From positions 26,661-90,660 of the forward strand of contig LADO01000037.1 in NCBI GenBank assembly GCA_000961595.1: 64,000 nt of DNA, in the 5' to 3' direction. Below the pieces are notes generated by a model. The model did no database searches, had not been told where the DNA came from, and saw only the letters and a list, made by a program, of their open reading frames with translations. Positions 7,957-16,762 of the stretch are shown one piece after another (positions within the stretch are counted from its first letter, which is position 1; each line of letters begins with the position of its first letter). The DNA is from Peptococcaceae bacterium BRH_c4b. GTDB taxonomy: Bacteria > Bacillota > Desulfotomaculia > Desulfotomaculales > Desulfocucumaceae. The position numbers and the translations under genes were made by a program.

Positions 7957-9132
7957 ATGCCTGCCAATAACCTTATTTTCATATTGCTATGTGCCTCATT
8001 GTTTGTGGAAGCCCTATTGTATGGTCTGATTGTTCCTATCGTACCTCATTACGCCCGGGTGCTGCACGCTGATTCCGGGCAACTGGGATTAATTTTTGCT
8101 GTGTATTCCCTGGCCCTTCTGCTGGGCAGCTTTCCAGCCGGTATCGCCTGCGATCGTTTCGGCCGCAGGCCGGTGCTTTTGACAGGACTGGTGGTGCTGG
8201 TGACTTCCACGCTGTTGTTTGCCTGGGTAGATAGTGTCTGGCTGCTGGTGTTATCCCGTATTTTTCAGGGGGCGGCCGGTGCGGCTATCTGGACTGCTGG
8301 ATTGGCCGCCGCCGCCGCTATGTTTCCCCAGGAAGAGCGGGGCAGACGGCTGGGATTAATGATGGCCGTTACCGGGCTTGGTACCATAGCCGGACCCGTT
8401 TTCAGCGGCATGGTTTATAGTGCCTGGGGCTACAGGGCTACTTTTTACATTACGGCTCTGGCCATATTGCCCGTTGTTCTGGCGTTCCTACGGTTTCCTT
8501 TGCCGGAGCCGGAGCGGGCGGTCAAAGGGGCGGAGCCGGGTTTTAACGCATTTCTCAGAACCCTGGGCAACCCGGAAATGGCCCTGGTGATGCTGCTGAT
8601 TATCGCCTGCAGTTTCGGCTTTGGCATGCTGGAGCCTCTGATTCCCCTGCATCTGTCCCGGGAATTCAATCTGGACAGCCGGGCTATAGGATTTTTTTTC
8701 GGTGCGTTAAGCCTGTCCTATTCTATAGTGCAGCCCCTCTGGGGGTACGCCTCGGACCGGATCGGGTACCGGCCGGTTATTCTCGCCGGTCTGGCAGCTA
8801 CGGTTCTGGTGGCGCCGGCTCTAGCCCTGGCACCCGGTGTATCTTATGTCTATGTAGCTGGCTGCATGTTCAGCATAGCTATCTGTGCCATGATGACCCC
8901 TTGCCTGCCACTGCTGGCGGAGTACTCGGAAAACAGTGGCACAGAATCTTACGGTAGAAGTTTCGGGATGGTAAACGCAGCCTATTCCATGGGCCTGCTG
9001 CTGGGCCCGGCGGTGGGAGGGCTGGTGGCCCGCCAGTTTTCCTTCCTGGGTGCCACGGCTGTCTACTCCGTCATGCTGTTGCTGATTGGCGCGAGAATAA
9101 TCAGTTTAAGGTCGGGGGTGCCGGCCAAATAA
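7957..9132 (+). CDS. Major facilitator superfamily transporter (drug-efflux type)
   Basis: A 391-residue protein with 12 predicted membrane segments. The loop 2-3 motif ACDRFGRRPVLLTG and its echo in the second half (YASDRIGYRPVI) are the MFS signature. The opening ALLYGLIVPIVPHYA and the loop around RGRRLGLMMAVTGLGTIAGP (motif C, GxxxGPxxGG-like) fit the DHA1/VMAT-type drug:H+ antiporters. It acts in the cytoplasmic membrane; the substrate is unknown. It is a single gene with its own terminator, followed by convergent tRNA genes. The ATG at 7957 has a moderate AGGAG. Confidence 0.85.
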   Translation: MPANNLIFILLCASLFVEALLYGLIVPIVPHYARVLHADSGQLGLIFAVYSLALLLGSFPAGIACDRFGRRPVLLTGLVVLVTSTLLFAWVDSVWLLVLSRIFQGAAGAAIWTAGLAAAAAMFPQEERGRRLGLMMAVTGLGTIAGPVFSGMVYSAWGYRATFYITALAILPVVLAFLRFPLPEPERAVKGAEPGFNAFLRTLGNPEMALVMLLIIACSFGFGMLEPLIPLHLSREFNLDSRAIGFFFGALSLSYSIVQPLWGYASDRIGYRPVILAGLAATVLVAPALALAPGVSYVYVAGCMFSIAICAMMTPCLPLLAEYSENSGTESYGRSFGMVNAAYSMGLLLGPAVGGLVARQFSFLGATAVYSVMLLLIGARIISLRSGVPAK

Positions 9133-9161
9133 ATATATGTAAATAACCAGTTTGCAAATTA

Positions 9162-9190
9162 AAAAGCCCCGGATATCCGGAGCTTTTTTT
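9162..9190 (+). terminator. Terminator of the MFS gene
   Basis: AAAAGCCCCGG / CCGGAGCTTTTTTT hairpin with a T-run; it abuts the 3' end of tRNA-Lys on the other strand. Confidence 0.8.
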
Positions 9191-9265
9191 GGTGAGCCAT
9201 CCGCGACTCGAACGCGGGACACCCTGATTAAAAGTCAGGTGCTCTACCAACTGAGCTAATGGCCC
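9190..9265 (-). tRNA. tRNA-Lys (anticodon TTT)
   Basis: The minus strand starts GGGCCATTAGCTCAG, with anticodon stem-loop CCTGA-CTTTTAA-TCAGG and CCA encoded. A 76-nt cloverleaf with all arms paired. Confidence 0.96.
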
Positions 9266-9280
9266 AAACAATATTAAAAT

Positions 9281-9355
9281 TGGCTGGGGCGGCTGGATTC
9301 GAACCAACGAATGCCGATTCCAAAGACCGGTGCCTTACCGCTTGGCGACGCCCCA
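9281..9355 (-). tRNA. tRNA-Gln (anticodon TTG)
   Basis: The minus strand starts TGGGGCGTCGCCAAG, with anticodon loop CTTTGGA and CCA encoded. A 75-nt cloverleaf. Confidence 0.95.
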
Positions 9356-9362
9356 TTATTTA

Positions 9363-9440
9363 TGGGGTGGATGATGGGACTCGAACCCACGGCCCCCAGA
9401 GCCACAATCTGGTGCTCTAACCATCTGAGCTACACCCACC
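9363..9440 (-). tRNA. tRNA-His (anticodon GTG)
   Basis: The anticodon stem-loop CCAGA-TTGTGGC-TCTGG gives GTG. The extra G at position -1 typical of tRNA-His pairs with the C discriminator; CCA is encoded. The three tRNAs form one minus-strand cluster. Confidence 0.95.
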
Positions 9441-9668
9441 ATAATAACACTGCGTAACTTTTGCTTCATATCCGGGCTTGTGCCCGTTATTAAACGATTG
9501 TCCCGTCAGCAAAGACTATTTTAACAAAGGGAATACTAAAAGTCAAGGAAAAACCAACCCGGAAATTATTACCTGCGTGTGAGAAAATTTTAACCCTGCA
9601 GGCTTCATTATTATTTATATTATAGTGCAAGTTTAATCGCAAATATAGTGATAAGGGTCTGAACTTGC

Positions 9669-9960
9669 CAAAGTGAACCTCCTCCGGGACAAGCCCGGAG
9701 GCTTCTCCACGAAAATTTCTCATTTCAATGAGAGCTGCCATGCCAAAGCAAGGTCTTACGCTCCCTCTTGAGCTACAGCACTGCTTTCGCAGCCTTGGCC
9801 CGGTCCATGGGCATCTACTACTTTGCCATAGTGGCTACGTAGATACGTGCTTTCTTCAAAAGCACCAATCTCTTTCGGGAATCAGTTTTACGCAGCAGCC
9901 CATTGATCTGCTGCAACCCCATACTGATTGTCAAAGAGCACAGGAATATTATACCATGCA
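9669..9960 (-). mobile_element. Possible decayed IS200/IS605-type right end / orphan omega-RNA-like element
   Basis: No intact gene lies in 9441-10079. On the minus strand the segment reads like the structured right end of an IS605-group element. It has a small ATTGAAATGAG-type hairpin, then CCTCCGGG-CTTGT-CCCGGAGG, then AGGTTCAC. The intact element at 44-46 kb ends the same way (stem, then AGAGGTTCAA), and both carry GTAAGACC further upstream. No tnpA or tnpB is present. This is inference from shared end architecture only. Confidence 0.4.
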
Positions 9961-10054
9961 AACGGGTGTTTGTGAAGGGCATTTATCGCCCTACGGGCGA
10001 TGCCTCTTTCATCCTACGGCTCAAGGCAGTAGGTTTTCAGAGGCGGAATTCTAT

Positions 10055-10074
10055 AAAAAGGCGCCTGAAGCGCC
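10055..10074 (-). terminator. Terminator of the small 10080-10232 gene
   Basis: GGCGC / GCGCC stem with a CTGAA loop and an A5 run on the plus strand (T5 on the minus strand), 6 bases after the stop codon. Confidence 0.7.
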
Positions 10075-10079
10075 GGTTA

Positions 10080-10232
10080 TTAATGATGGTGGCCGTGGGA
10101 CGGGGTAATTTCTTTGGGGGCTTTTTCCACTGCTTCCCAGTTCCTGGCCTGATACATTACGCCGCCTGCCACCAGTAGGGCTGCTATGATGCTGAAATAT
10201 ATTGCTATGCTTGTATCAATAATAACTTCCAT
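10080..10232 (-). CDS. Small single-pass membrane protein with His-rich tail, 50 aa
   Basis: AGGAGGTGGG lies 8 bases before the ATG. The 50-residue product has one hydrophobic segment (IAIYFSIIAALLVAGGVMY), then a short charged cytoplasmic or external tail ending SHGHHH. A terminator follows directly. I do not recognise a family. A second protein of the same build (46 aa, ending HSHH) is encoded at 55831-55971, so this may be a small family, perhaps a subunit of a membrane complex or a metal-binding peptide. Confidence 0.6.
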   Translation of the reverse strand: MEVIIDTSIAIYFSIIAALLVAGGVMYQARNWEAVEKAPKEITPSHGHHH

Positions 10233-10402
10233 ATTATACCCACCTCCTCGTATCATATATAAAAAGGGATTCTATTTTTCGCCTGAAAATCCTGCCGGTA
10301 TTTGAGTTAACAGAATCATAATTTGCTGGAGGTGAAGGAATCTGGTAATGGCACGCCGATCTGTTGCGGTCGTAGCAAGATTCATTTAAATGTGATAAAT
10401 GG

Positions 10403-10440
10403 AAAACGGCTGGTTCGATTGTGGACTGGCCGTTTTTTTT
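10403..10440 (+). terminator. Plus-strand terminator
   Basis: AACGGC / GGCCGTT stem followed by eight T. What it terminates is unclear; 10233-10402 holds no recognisable plus-strand gene. Confidence 0.55.
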
Positions 10441-10615
10441 GGGGGAAGGTGCTTTTCATTTTCTCTGCCTACCATAATTGGTCGCGCGAAGTGATTTTGG
10501 TTGACTGCCGTCAATATCTGAAAATCCGTGTAAATAATAAAATTTTTCAGTTATGAAAAGCATGTGTCTTTATAAAACGTTGCCAAATTTCGCATTTTCA
10601 TAAAAAAACCAATAA

Positions 10616-10655
10616 AAAGCTTCTCTATGACAAGCTGTTGTCATAGAGAAGCTTT
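10616..10655. terminator. Perfect 18-bp hairpin upstream of the cas operon
   Basis: AAAGCTTCTCTATGACAA and its exact complement flank GCTG. T-richness is better on the minus strand. It isolates the cas operon from upstream transcription or is an interspersed palindrome. Confidence 0.6.
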
Positions 10656-10825
10656 AGTATTAATAAAAACAAAAAATTATCACATTTCCTTTTGTACCTA
10701 TATATAAACAATATTCTAAAAATTATCTGATTATGGGAGGGATTTACAAATAAAATAACGAATTTTAATTGCTAAATTTAATAAAAAGGACAAAAATTTG
10801 CCAAGGGAGGGATAAAATCAGATTA

Positions 10826-10957
10826 ATGGTTTATATTGATGCTAAATTTCCACTTATCGGAAGACATATACCGGTTGATCATGGCTATTTTCTTTTTGCA
10901 GCAATTTCAAGTGTACTTCCGGAACTGCACAACGATAAAGAAGGCCACGGAAGGTAA
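10826..10957 (+). pseudogene. Truncated duplicate of the cas6 N-terminus
   Basis: The 43-residue frame reads IDAKFPLIGRHIPVDHGYFLF and onward, and aligns without gaps to the first 40 residues of the full cas6 340 bases downstream (IDVRFALIGNQIPVDHGYLLF). It then stops at TAA after HGR, where the full gene goes on. AGGGAGGGAT lies upstream. It is therefore the head of a second, diverged cas6 whose remainder was deleted. The divergence argues against a very recent tandem duplication. It may be translated as a short peptide, but no function is expected. Confidence 0.75.
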
Positions 10958-10961
10958 ATAT

Positions 10962-11135
10962 GTGGGGAGGAGCAAGTCTAATAAGTGTCACTATCCAGAC
11001 TGCAGATACGCACAAAAGATTGCTCCGGAGAAAAGGGTTTGGTTTAAGTATGAGGCAACTGTCCGGGCAGCAGGTTGTGAGCCGTGTCGCGTGTGCAATA
11101 TTACTATTACGACAATAGAAGGTGCTCGCATTTAA
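10962..11135 (+). CDS. Mini protein with Ada-type zinc-binding domain, 57 aa
   Basis: Starting at GTG 10962, 7 bases after GGAAGG, the frame gives VGRSKSNKCHYPDCRYA, then RVWFKYEATVRAAGCEPCRVC and a short tail. The Cys pair C9/C14 and CxxC (C42/C45) in this context (HYPDC, AAGxxPCxxC) match the Ada-like metal-binding module seen at the ends of nucleases and in Ada. It lies between the cas6 fragment and intact cas6, on the same strand, so it is probably transcribed with the cas operon. It could be the tail of the decayed gene or an accessory protein; both readings are open. Confidence 0.6.
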   Translation: MGRSKSNKCHYPDCRYAQKIAPEKRVWFKYEATVRAAGCEPCRVCNITITTIEGARI

Positions 11136-11168
11136 GAATAACCAATATAGTCGAGGAAGTGATTAAAC

Positions 11169-11810
11169 ATGCAGCCTAAAATTGACGTTAGGTTTGCATT
11201 AATTGGAAATCAGATTCCGGTTGACCATGGCTACTTGTTATTTTCCGCCATTTCTAAGATCTTTCCTTTTATTCACACTAACCGTCAGGTAGCTATACAT
11301 CCGATTAATGGTCCATGTTCAGGCAACAGGTTGATGGATATTAATAGAAAAAGTTATCTTACCCTGAGAGTTCCGACTTCTATGGTTCCAGAAATAATCC
11401 AGTTATCTGGTTCGCTGATTAATATTGGCGACTATGAGGTAAGAGTAGGCGTACCAAGCACCCAACCGTTTATACCAACAGCACGCCTGTACAGTCGGCT
11501 AGTGGTAATTAAGGGATCAATAGAACCTGAGAGCTTTATTGAGGTGGTTCATAAGCAGATGTGCGATTTAAATGTTAAAGGAAAGCCAATGCTCATCTGG
11601 CAGCCAGAAATTGTGATGGAAAACGAAGGGAAACCTTCCGGAACACACTCATCTTTTTTAAGACGTACACTACGAATTAAAGATAAAAATATAGTTGGAT
11701 ATGCATTGAAAATTGAAAACCTAACTGCTGAAGAATCAATCCGAATCCAGGAAAACGGTATTGGTGGGAGACAACGTTTTGGGTGCGGTGTCTTTGTGCC
11801 GGTGAGGTAG
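11169..11810 (+). CDS. cas6: CRISPR endoribonuclease Cas6 (Cmx6-type)
   Basis: A 213-residue protein matching the MYXAN-type Cas6 family: IDVRFALIGNQIPVDHGYLLF opening, a central strand region, and the C-terminal glycine-rich loop GIGGRQRFGCGVFVPVR typical of RAMP/Cas6 proteins. Cas6 cuts the repeat hairpin in the pre-crRNA and often stays bound to the crRNA 3' end. The His in VDHGY near the N-terminus is a candidate catalytic residue. GAGGAAGTGAT precedes the ATG. It is the first complete gene of the operon; cas3 starts 3 bases after its stop. Confidence 0.85.
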   Translation: MQPKIDVRFALIGNQIPVDHGYLLFSAISKIFPFIHTNRQVAIHPINGPCSGNRLMDINRKSYLTLRVPTSMVPEIIQLSGSLINIGDYEVRVGVPSTQPFIPTARLYSRLVVIKGSIEPESFIEVVHKQMCDLNVKGKPMLIWQPEIVMENEGKPSGTHSSFLRRTLRIKDKNIVGYALKIENLTAEESIRIQENGIGGRQRFGCGVFVPVR

Positions 11811-11813
11811 TAA

Positions 11814-14120
11814 GTGGAGAAAAAAATAGTTTTAGCAAAGAGTCCCAAAGATACCAGCAAGGTTAGGTGGGAAGAAACCTTGACTGGTCACACGGAAAAG
11901 GTTATTGAAAGCTTTAGAGCAATTTTTGGAACTTTAGAAAAACCAACGTACATTGCTATGCAGTGGCTTAAGTTTTTTAAACTTGGCCCGGACCAGTTCA
12001 AGATATTTTATGTTAACGGTATTGCTTCCTGCGCTCTCCACGATATCGGAAAAGCTAATGATGGAATGGATAACGCTTTAAATCGAAAAGGTAGTCAGGT
12101 TATTCGGCACGAGCACCTAAGCGGGCTAATCCTGATGCTGTCAGAGGTAACAAAGAACCTTTCTGCTAACAGGGATATAAATTTTAATATAGTAATATCC
12201 TCCGTAATCGGGCACCACCTCAAGGCTAGTATAGATGACTTTGCAAACTCCAAAAGTGACCGTGAAGCATTCACAGTTTATTTTTACGGTGTGCAAGAGT
12301 GCTTCAGGCTGTTACAGCGTCACATTGACTTGCCCGATGTTAATTTTGCACAAGATATTGAACTATGGTCCCTGGCTGGACAGTATGGACGTAATTATTC
12401 AGAACTGAAAGAGGAATTGGAAACAACCCTGTACCGTTGGTGGCGAAAAAACCGCAAAGACCCTATTGTTAGGAAACTATTACTGGCCGTTATGTCATCA
12501 CTTATAGTGTCCGATAGTGCTGGCTCAGGGATAGTCCGGGAAGGAAAAGACCTAGATGAATGGCTTTCAAAAGCTTTTAGCGAGGACAACATCCTATATG
12601 ATTCTGATATTGAACAAAAAATAATTAAACCTCGCATCAGACAAATTGAAGCAACTGGCCGTGAGTTTAGATGGAACGATTTTCAAAACGCTGTGGAAGG
12701 TTTACCCTCCCCCCTTCTGCTTTTAGCTGCCTGTGGAGCAGGAAAAACGCTGGCGGCTTGGCGCTGGATAAAGGGACAACTATCACAGAAAAGGCGTTCA
12801 CGAGTAATCTTTCTATACCCTACAAGGGCTACAGCTACTGAAGGCTTTAAGGATTATGTTTCATGGGCTCCGGAAGCAGACGCGGCTTTAATCCACGGCA
12901 CATCAGAGTATGAGCTAGAAGACATGTTTAATGACCCGGATGATGAGAGGTCTGGAAGGGATTTTACCACAGAAGAAAGGCTTTTTGCCTTAGCATACTG
13001 GCATAAAAGGATTTATACGGCCACCGTCGATCAGTTTCTGGGTTTTCTCCAGAATTCCTATGCTTCAATATGTTTACTGCCAGTACTTGTAGACAGTGTT
13101 ATAGTCATAGATGAGGTTCATAGCTTTGATAAATCGTTATTTTCTGCTTTAAAAGAATTCATTACTGAATTTGACATTCCAGTTCTCTGTATGACTGCTA
13201 GTTTACCAGAGCGAAGAGTCAACGATTTAATAAAATGTGGCGTAGCAGTGTTTCCTGATAAAGAAAACTTTACCGATTTAGTTAATATCTCAGACATGCC
13301 ACGATATAAAATTAATTTACTAGAAAGCGAAGCAAAGGCAATTGACATAGCAAAAAAAGCTCTGGAAAAGAATAAAAAAGTTTTGTGGGTTGTAAACTCG
13401 GTAGACCGTTGTCAGCAGATAGCACAAAAATTTAAGACTCATTGTTATCACAGCCGTTTTAAGCTGGATGACCGAAAAAACCGCCATGAGGAAGTAATTA
13501 AGGTATTTAGGAAGAAGGGAAAACCCGTCCTGGTAATCACCACCCAAGTTTGCGAGATGTCAATAGATATAGATTCTGATGTGCTCATTTCAGAGTTATG
13601 CCCGATAACGGCTATGATACAACGAATGGGAAGAAATAACCGCCATGCCAAGCCTGATGAGGGGAAGTTAGGTGAAGTATATTTTTATCTTCCGGTAAGC
13701 ACTACTCCTTATACAGAGGAGGAAATGGTTGGCACTCAACAATTTATTGATGAACTAATAAAAATGGATGTCGTAAGCCAGTCAACTCTGCAAGACCTGC
13801 TTGAACTATTGGGGCCGAGCGAAAAAGAAAACAAGCGCTATACGGCATTCCTGGAAGATGGACCTTGGGTTAGTGCCAGGGGGCAATCTTTAAGAGATAC
13901 TAACGATTATACGGTTCCTACAGTCCTTGACACCGACATTGAACGATACCTAAAGTTGAAATCATCTAGAGAGCCAATTGACGGGTTAATCGTTTCTGTG
14001 CCTAGAAAATTTGTAAATACAGACAGCAGGTTGGGTAAATATCCACTGGTAGCTCCAGGAGCGCATTATTCCCCTGTGTTTGGTTTTTATAATAAACCGG
14101 TGGAGGTGAACAATGAGTAA
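11814..14120 (+). CDS. cas3: CRISPR-associated helicase-nuclease Cas3
   Basis: A 768-residue protein with an N-terminal HD nuclease and a C-terminal SF2 helicase. HD residues are visible at H26, H76-D77 (ALHDIGK), H99/H101 and H134/H135. Helicase motifs are Walker A AACGAGKT (305-312), DEVH (433-436), TASL (461-464) and QRMGRNNR (603-610). Cas3 is recruited by Cascade to unwind and degrade target DNA. All key residues are present, so it looks active. The start is GTG 11814 behind GGTGAGG. It overlaps cas8 by 8 bases, implying translational coupling. Confidence 0.93.
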   Translation: MEKKIVLAKSPKDTSKVRWEETLTGHTEKVIESFRAIFGTLEKPTYIAMQWLKFFKLGPDQFKIFYVNGIASCALHDIGKANDGMDNALNRKGSQVIRHEHLSGLILMLSEVTKNLSANRDINFNIVISSVIGHHLKASIDDFANSKSDREAFTVYFYGVQECFRLLQRHIDLPDVNFAQDIELWSLAGQYGRNYSELKEELETTLYRWWRKNRKDPIVRKLLLAVMSSLIVSDSAGSGIVREGKDLDEWLSKAFSEDNILYDSDIEQKIIKPRIRQIEATGREFRWNDFQNAVEGLPSPLLLLAACGAGKTLAAWRWIKGQLSQKRRSRVIFLYPTRATATEGFKDYVSWAPEADAALIHGTSEYELEDMFNDPDDERSGRDFTTEERLFALAYWHKRIYTATVDQFLGFLQNSYASICLLPVLVDSVIVIDEVHSFDKSLFSALKEFITEFDIPVLCMTASLPERRVNDLIKCGVAVFPDKENFTDLVNISDMPRYKINLLESEAKAIDIAKKALEKNKKVLWVVNSVDRCQQIAQKFKTHCYHSRFKLDDRKNRHEEVIKVFRKKGKPVLVITTQVCEMSIDIDSDVLISELCPITAMIQRMGRNNRHAKPDEGKLGEVYFYLPVSTTPYTEEEMVGTQQFIDELIKMDVVSQSTLQDLLELLGPSEKENKRYTAFLEDGPWVSARGQSLRDTNDYTVPTVLDTDIERYLKLKSSREPIDGLIVSVPRKFVNTDSRLGKYPLVAPGAHYSPVFGFYNKPVEVNNE

Positions 14121-15792
14121 TATTTCGAATGAAGGCAATTCAATAGTCATTCAATATCACCTGTACGAATTACCAACGGTGCAGCACAAAGCAGGATTAG
14201 TGGGTCTTCTTCTGTTTATAGATGCCATGGCGGAAAGGGAAATGTATCCACGGCCAGAGGTTTTAAATGTAAGCCCTACTTCCGCAAAAATTAGCTTTTC
14301 CGAGGAAAGTTTAATCAAAACCTTTAATTATCTGTACGATGCAGTCCTAATTGAACAGGCTGTAAAGCAAAAATGGCAGGGTGAAGAACCTAAAAAGGTA
14401 GAAGAGATTATTAACTCCGATGGTAAACACGAGAAAAGGTTTGTCTACGATACAATGCAGCCGTCCGGGAATTTCCTTGAAATATTTTACCGGGATGGTA
14501 ATGGTATTTGGCTTAAACTGTGGAGAGACATGCTCTGGAGTGTAATTAGAAACTCACCTAAGTCACGGACACCTTACAAAGAGCGATTAAATAAAAAAGA
14601 CTCATCAATTGCCAAAAAACTCTGGGCCAATTTTCTGAAGAAATGTAAAAGGCCGACTACTCTGTTTCTTGAGAACCTTTCGAGTTCAGTGTTAGTGGGG
14701 GCTCAGTCCTGCAATACTGAACTGGTAGACTTCACGGGGGACGTGGTAGAAAATCTCCTCCTCCACTTCTGGCAGATAACAAGCATGGTTTACGTGCCAA
14801 GGGGCGTAAAGATAGTTAAAAACAAAGCAACCGGAAGCTTAGAGGTGGAAAGAGAAGAACTGGGCTATGTACTTGCTATTCCCGAGCCTTTAGACCTGGA
14901 GTTGTTCGTTGATGAGTATAAAGACCTTTTACGAAATCTTGAATTAAATGATAATACCTTCTGGCGTCCAAAAAAGGCACTTATCGATATACCGGCTGAA
15001 GCAGGCCTGGAGTTTATTTACCGGCTGGCTAGCAGTAAAGCAGCTCAAAAGAGAGGATTGAGATTCTGCTTATCGTCTGTGGAAATTTACCATCTTGAAA
15101 GGCGTAGAAACAATGTAAAAGTTCATGTAGCTGATAGAATTGTTTCGGATAGGAGTATATTGGTGGCCTACAGTAGGCTTCAAGAAGGAAAATATATAAA
15201 CCCCTTATATAAGTCACAACGCATTAAAAATATTCTTGATAAGAAGCCTTGGTACGAGGGGATGGACATTCTACTTAACCAATATGACTGGCAGTTCTTC
15301 GTGCGGGTAAATGGGCAGACACCAGAAAAAATCCCTTTCTTTGGCTATAACGTACTTAAGAAGTTTTCCGATACCGAGAAGGACCTGGAAGTCTTTAAAG
15401 GAGATGGGAAAATGAAGGAAAAAAACGAGGCAAAACCTTTGGAGGAACAATTGGAGTTATTGATCTATAAGATTGTTCAGAGTTATATTTGGGCAAAAAC
15501 CGATGAAAAGTCTGAGATTAAGTATAAAAGTTTTAAAGATAACAAAGATGAAAATCAAAAGACCAAGTATCCCCCAGAATATTTTGAGGCTAGGGCAAAA
15601 GTATGCAAGGATGCGTTCTTAGCCGTCAGGGGTCGAAAGTCTCAAGCATTCTTGGATTACTTCACTGGGACTATATGTTCTATTCCACAATATCTACCGG
15701 CGGAAGATTACCAACTAGTGAGCAAAGCCCTTATAAATGATTGGGAAAAGGTAAAAACACTTACCCTTCTTGCCATATCCGCAAATTCCTAA
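14113..15792 (+). CDS. cas8: Cas8 large subunit of a type I-MYXAN Cascade (Cmx8-like)
   Basis: A 559-residue protein between cas3 and cas7, the place of devT/cas8 in Myxococcus. The N-terminus (YHLYELPTVQHKAGLVGLLL) resembles the Cmx8/Csx13-type opening, which is my main evidence besides position. Cas8 recognises the PAM and nucleates R-loop formation. A charged segment near residues 430-450 and a C-terminal region with YFEARAKVCKDAFLAVRGR fit a small-subunit-like helical end, but that is inference. No inactivating lesion is seen. It overlaps cas3 by 8 bases; cas7 starts 22 bases downstream. Confidence 0.75.
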   Translation: MSNISNEGNSIVIQYHLYELPTVQHKAGLVGLLLFIDAMAEREMYPRPEVLNVSPTSAKISFSEESLIKTFNYLYDAVLIEQAVKQKWQGEEPKKVEEIINSDGKHEKRFVYDTMQPSGNFLEIFYRDGNGIWLKLWRDMLWSVIRNSPKSRTPYKERLNKKDSSIAKKLWANFLKKCKRPTTLFLENLSSSVLVGAQSCNTELVDFTGDVVENLLLHFWQITSMVYVPRGVKIVKNKATGSLEVEREELGYVLAIPEPLDLELFVDEYKDLLRNLELNDNTFWRPKKALIDIPAEAGLEFIYRLASSKAAQKRGLRFCLSSVEIYHLERRRNNVKVHVADRIVSDRSILVAYSRLQEGKYINPLYKSQRIKNILDKKPWYEGMDILLNQYDWQFFVRVNGQTPEKIPFFGYNVLKKFSDTEKDLEVFKGDGKMKEKNEAKPLEEQLELLIYKIVQSYIWAKTDEKSEIKYKSFKDNKDENQKTKYPPEYFEARAKVCKDAFLAVRGRKSQAFLDYFTGTICSIPQYLPAEDYQLVSKALINDWEKVKTLTLLAISANS

Positions 15793-15814
15793 AGTTTTGA
15801 AAGGTGGTTTTAAA

Positions 15815-16762
15815 ATGAATCTCTTTGCAACCATTATAACAAACACTCAGCCAAGCTCTAATTACCGTGGGGAAAGCGCCGAAAACAGGACTATTATCCA
15901 GAAAATCACAAAAGGGAGGTTTGAATATGCTATCATATCCCCGGAAGCATTCAGAAACGCTTTACGTGAAACCATGGCGGCCCTCAATTTGCCCTGCAAC
16001 CGTAAAAGGGTACATGACGAAGACCAACTTGCGGTAGAGTTTAGTGATTTTAACGACGCCTCATCCTATGCAGACGACTTTTTCATGGGGTGGATGATAG
16101 CTGCTAAACCAGCGGATAAAACTAAGCTGTTAAATGCTATTAAAGAAAAACACGGGGAACAAAGAGCCAATGAATTTGAGTTTAAGCGGGATAGTGTTTT
16201 AAGAACGAACCTTGCTGTGGCCACAGAACCTTACCGTTATGACACTGTTTTTACGCAGTCACCCAAAATGTTGGGTCCTTGGAGTAACGCAGATAATTCC
16301 CAACTGCTCTACAGGGAAGTTAGTTATACGGCTTATCAATTCCCTTTCGCAATTAATTTAGAAGAATGTCGTTCTCACCCAGATTGGACAAAGGTGCTGT
16401 TAGAAGCCATCGGTCAGCTAAATGACGTTGCAGGAAACCATGCTCGCTCATATTTCGAAATGGCACCTGCCAGTATTGTAGTTCGTTTAACAAACAGACT
16501 CGCAGCTGGTTATCAAACGTATGGGTTTAAAGTTGACGAGGATGAGAGACACACCTTCCCGGAAATTATCGAAGGAATTATTAATGACGATTTGCCGGGC
16601 GAGGAGTTTTGCCTGGGCGGTAAGCTGGTACTTAGTCTTGATGAAGGAACCAAAGGTGCTTTAAAAGGTAAAAAAGTTAAGCTCTACAATAATTGCCAGA
16701 AGTTACTTGACTTGGTGGCCAGCAATGTATATGAATACTTAACCAGCCCTAAGGGGGAGTAA
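15815..16762 (+). CDS. cas7: Cas7 backbone subunit, DevR family
   Basis: A 315-residue RAMP protein starting MNLFATIITNTQPSSNYRGE. The pattern SSNYRGESAENRTIIQKIT plus ISPEAFRNALRETMAAL is that of DevR/Cst2-type Cas7, which polymerises along the crRNA spacer. The start is ATG 15815 with AAAGGTGG upstream; the longer frame from 15770 overlaps the cas8 end and lacks a site. The stop and the cas5 start share one base (TAATG), a coupling typical of Cascade genes. DevR is known in Myxococcus as a developmental regulator as well as a Cas protein. Confidence 0.88.
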   Translation: MNLFATIITNTQPSSNYRGESAENRTIIQKITKGRFEYAIISPEAFRNALRETMAALNLPCNRKRVHDEDQLAVEFSDFNDASSYADDFFMGWMIAAKPADKTKLLNAIKEKHGEQRANEFEFKRDSVLRTNLAVATEPYRYDTVFTQSPKMLGPWSNADNSQLLYREVSYTAYQFPFAINLEECRSHPDWTKVLLEAIGQLNDVAGNHARSYFEMAPASIVVRLTNRLAAGYQTYGFKVDEDERHTFPEIIEGIINDDLPGEEFCLGGKLVLSLDEGTKGALKGKKVKLYNNCQKLLDLVASNVYEYLTSPKGE

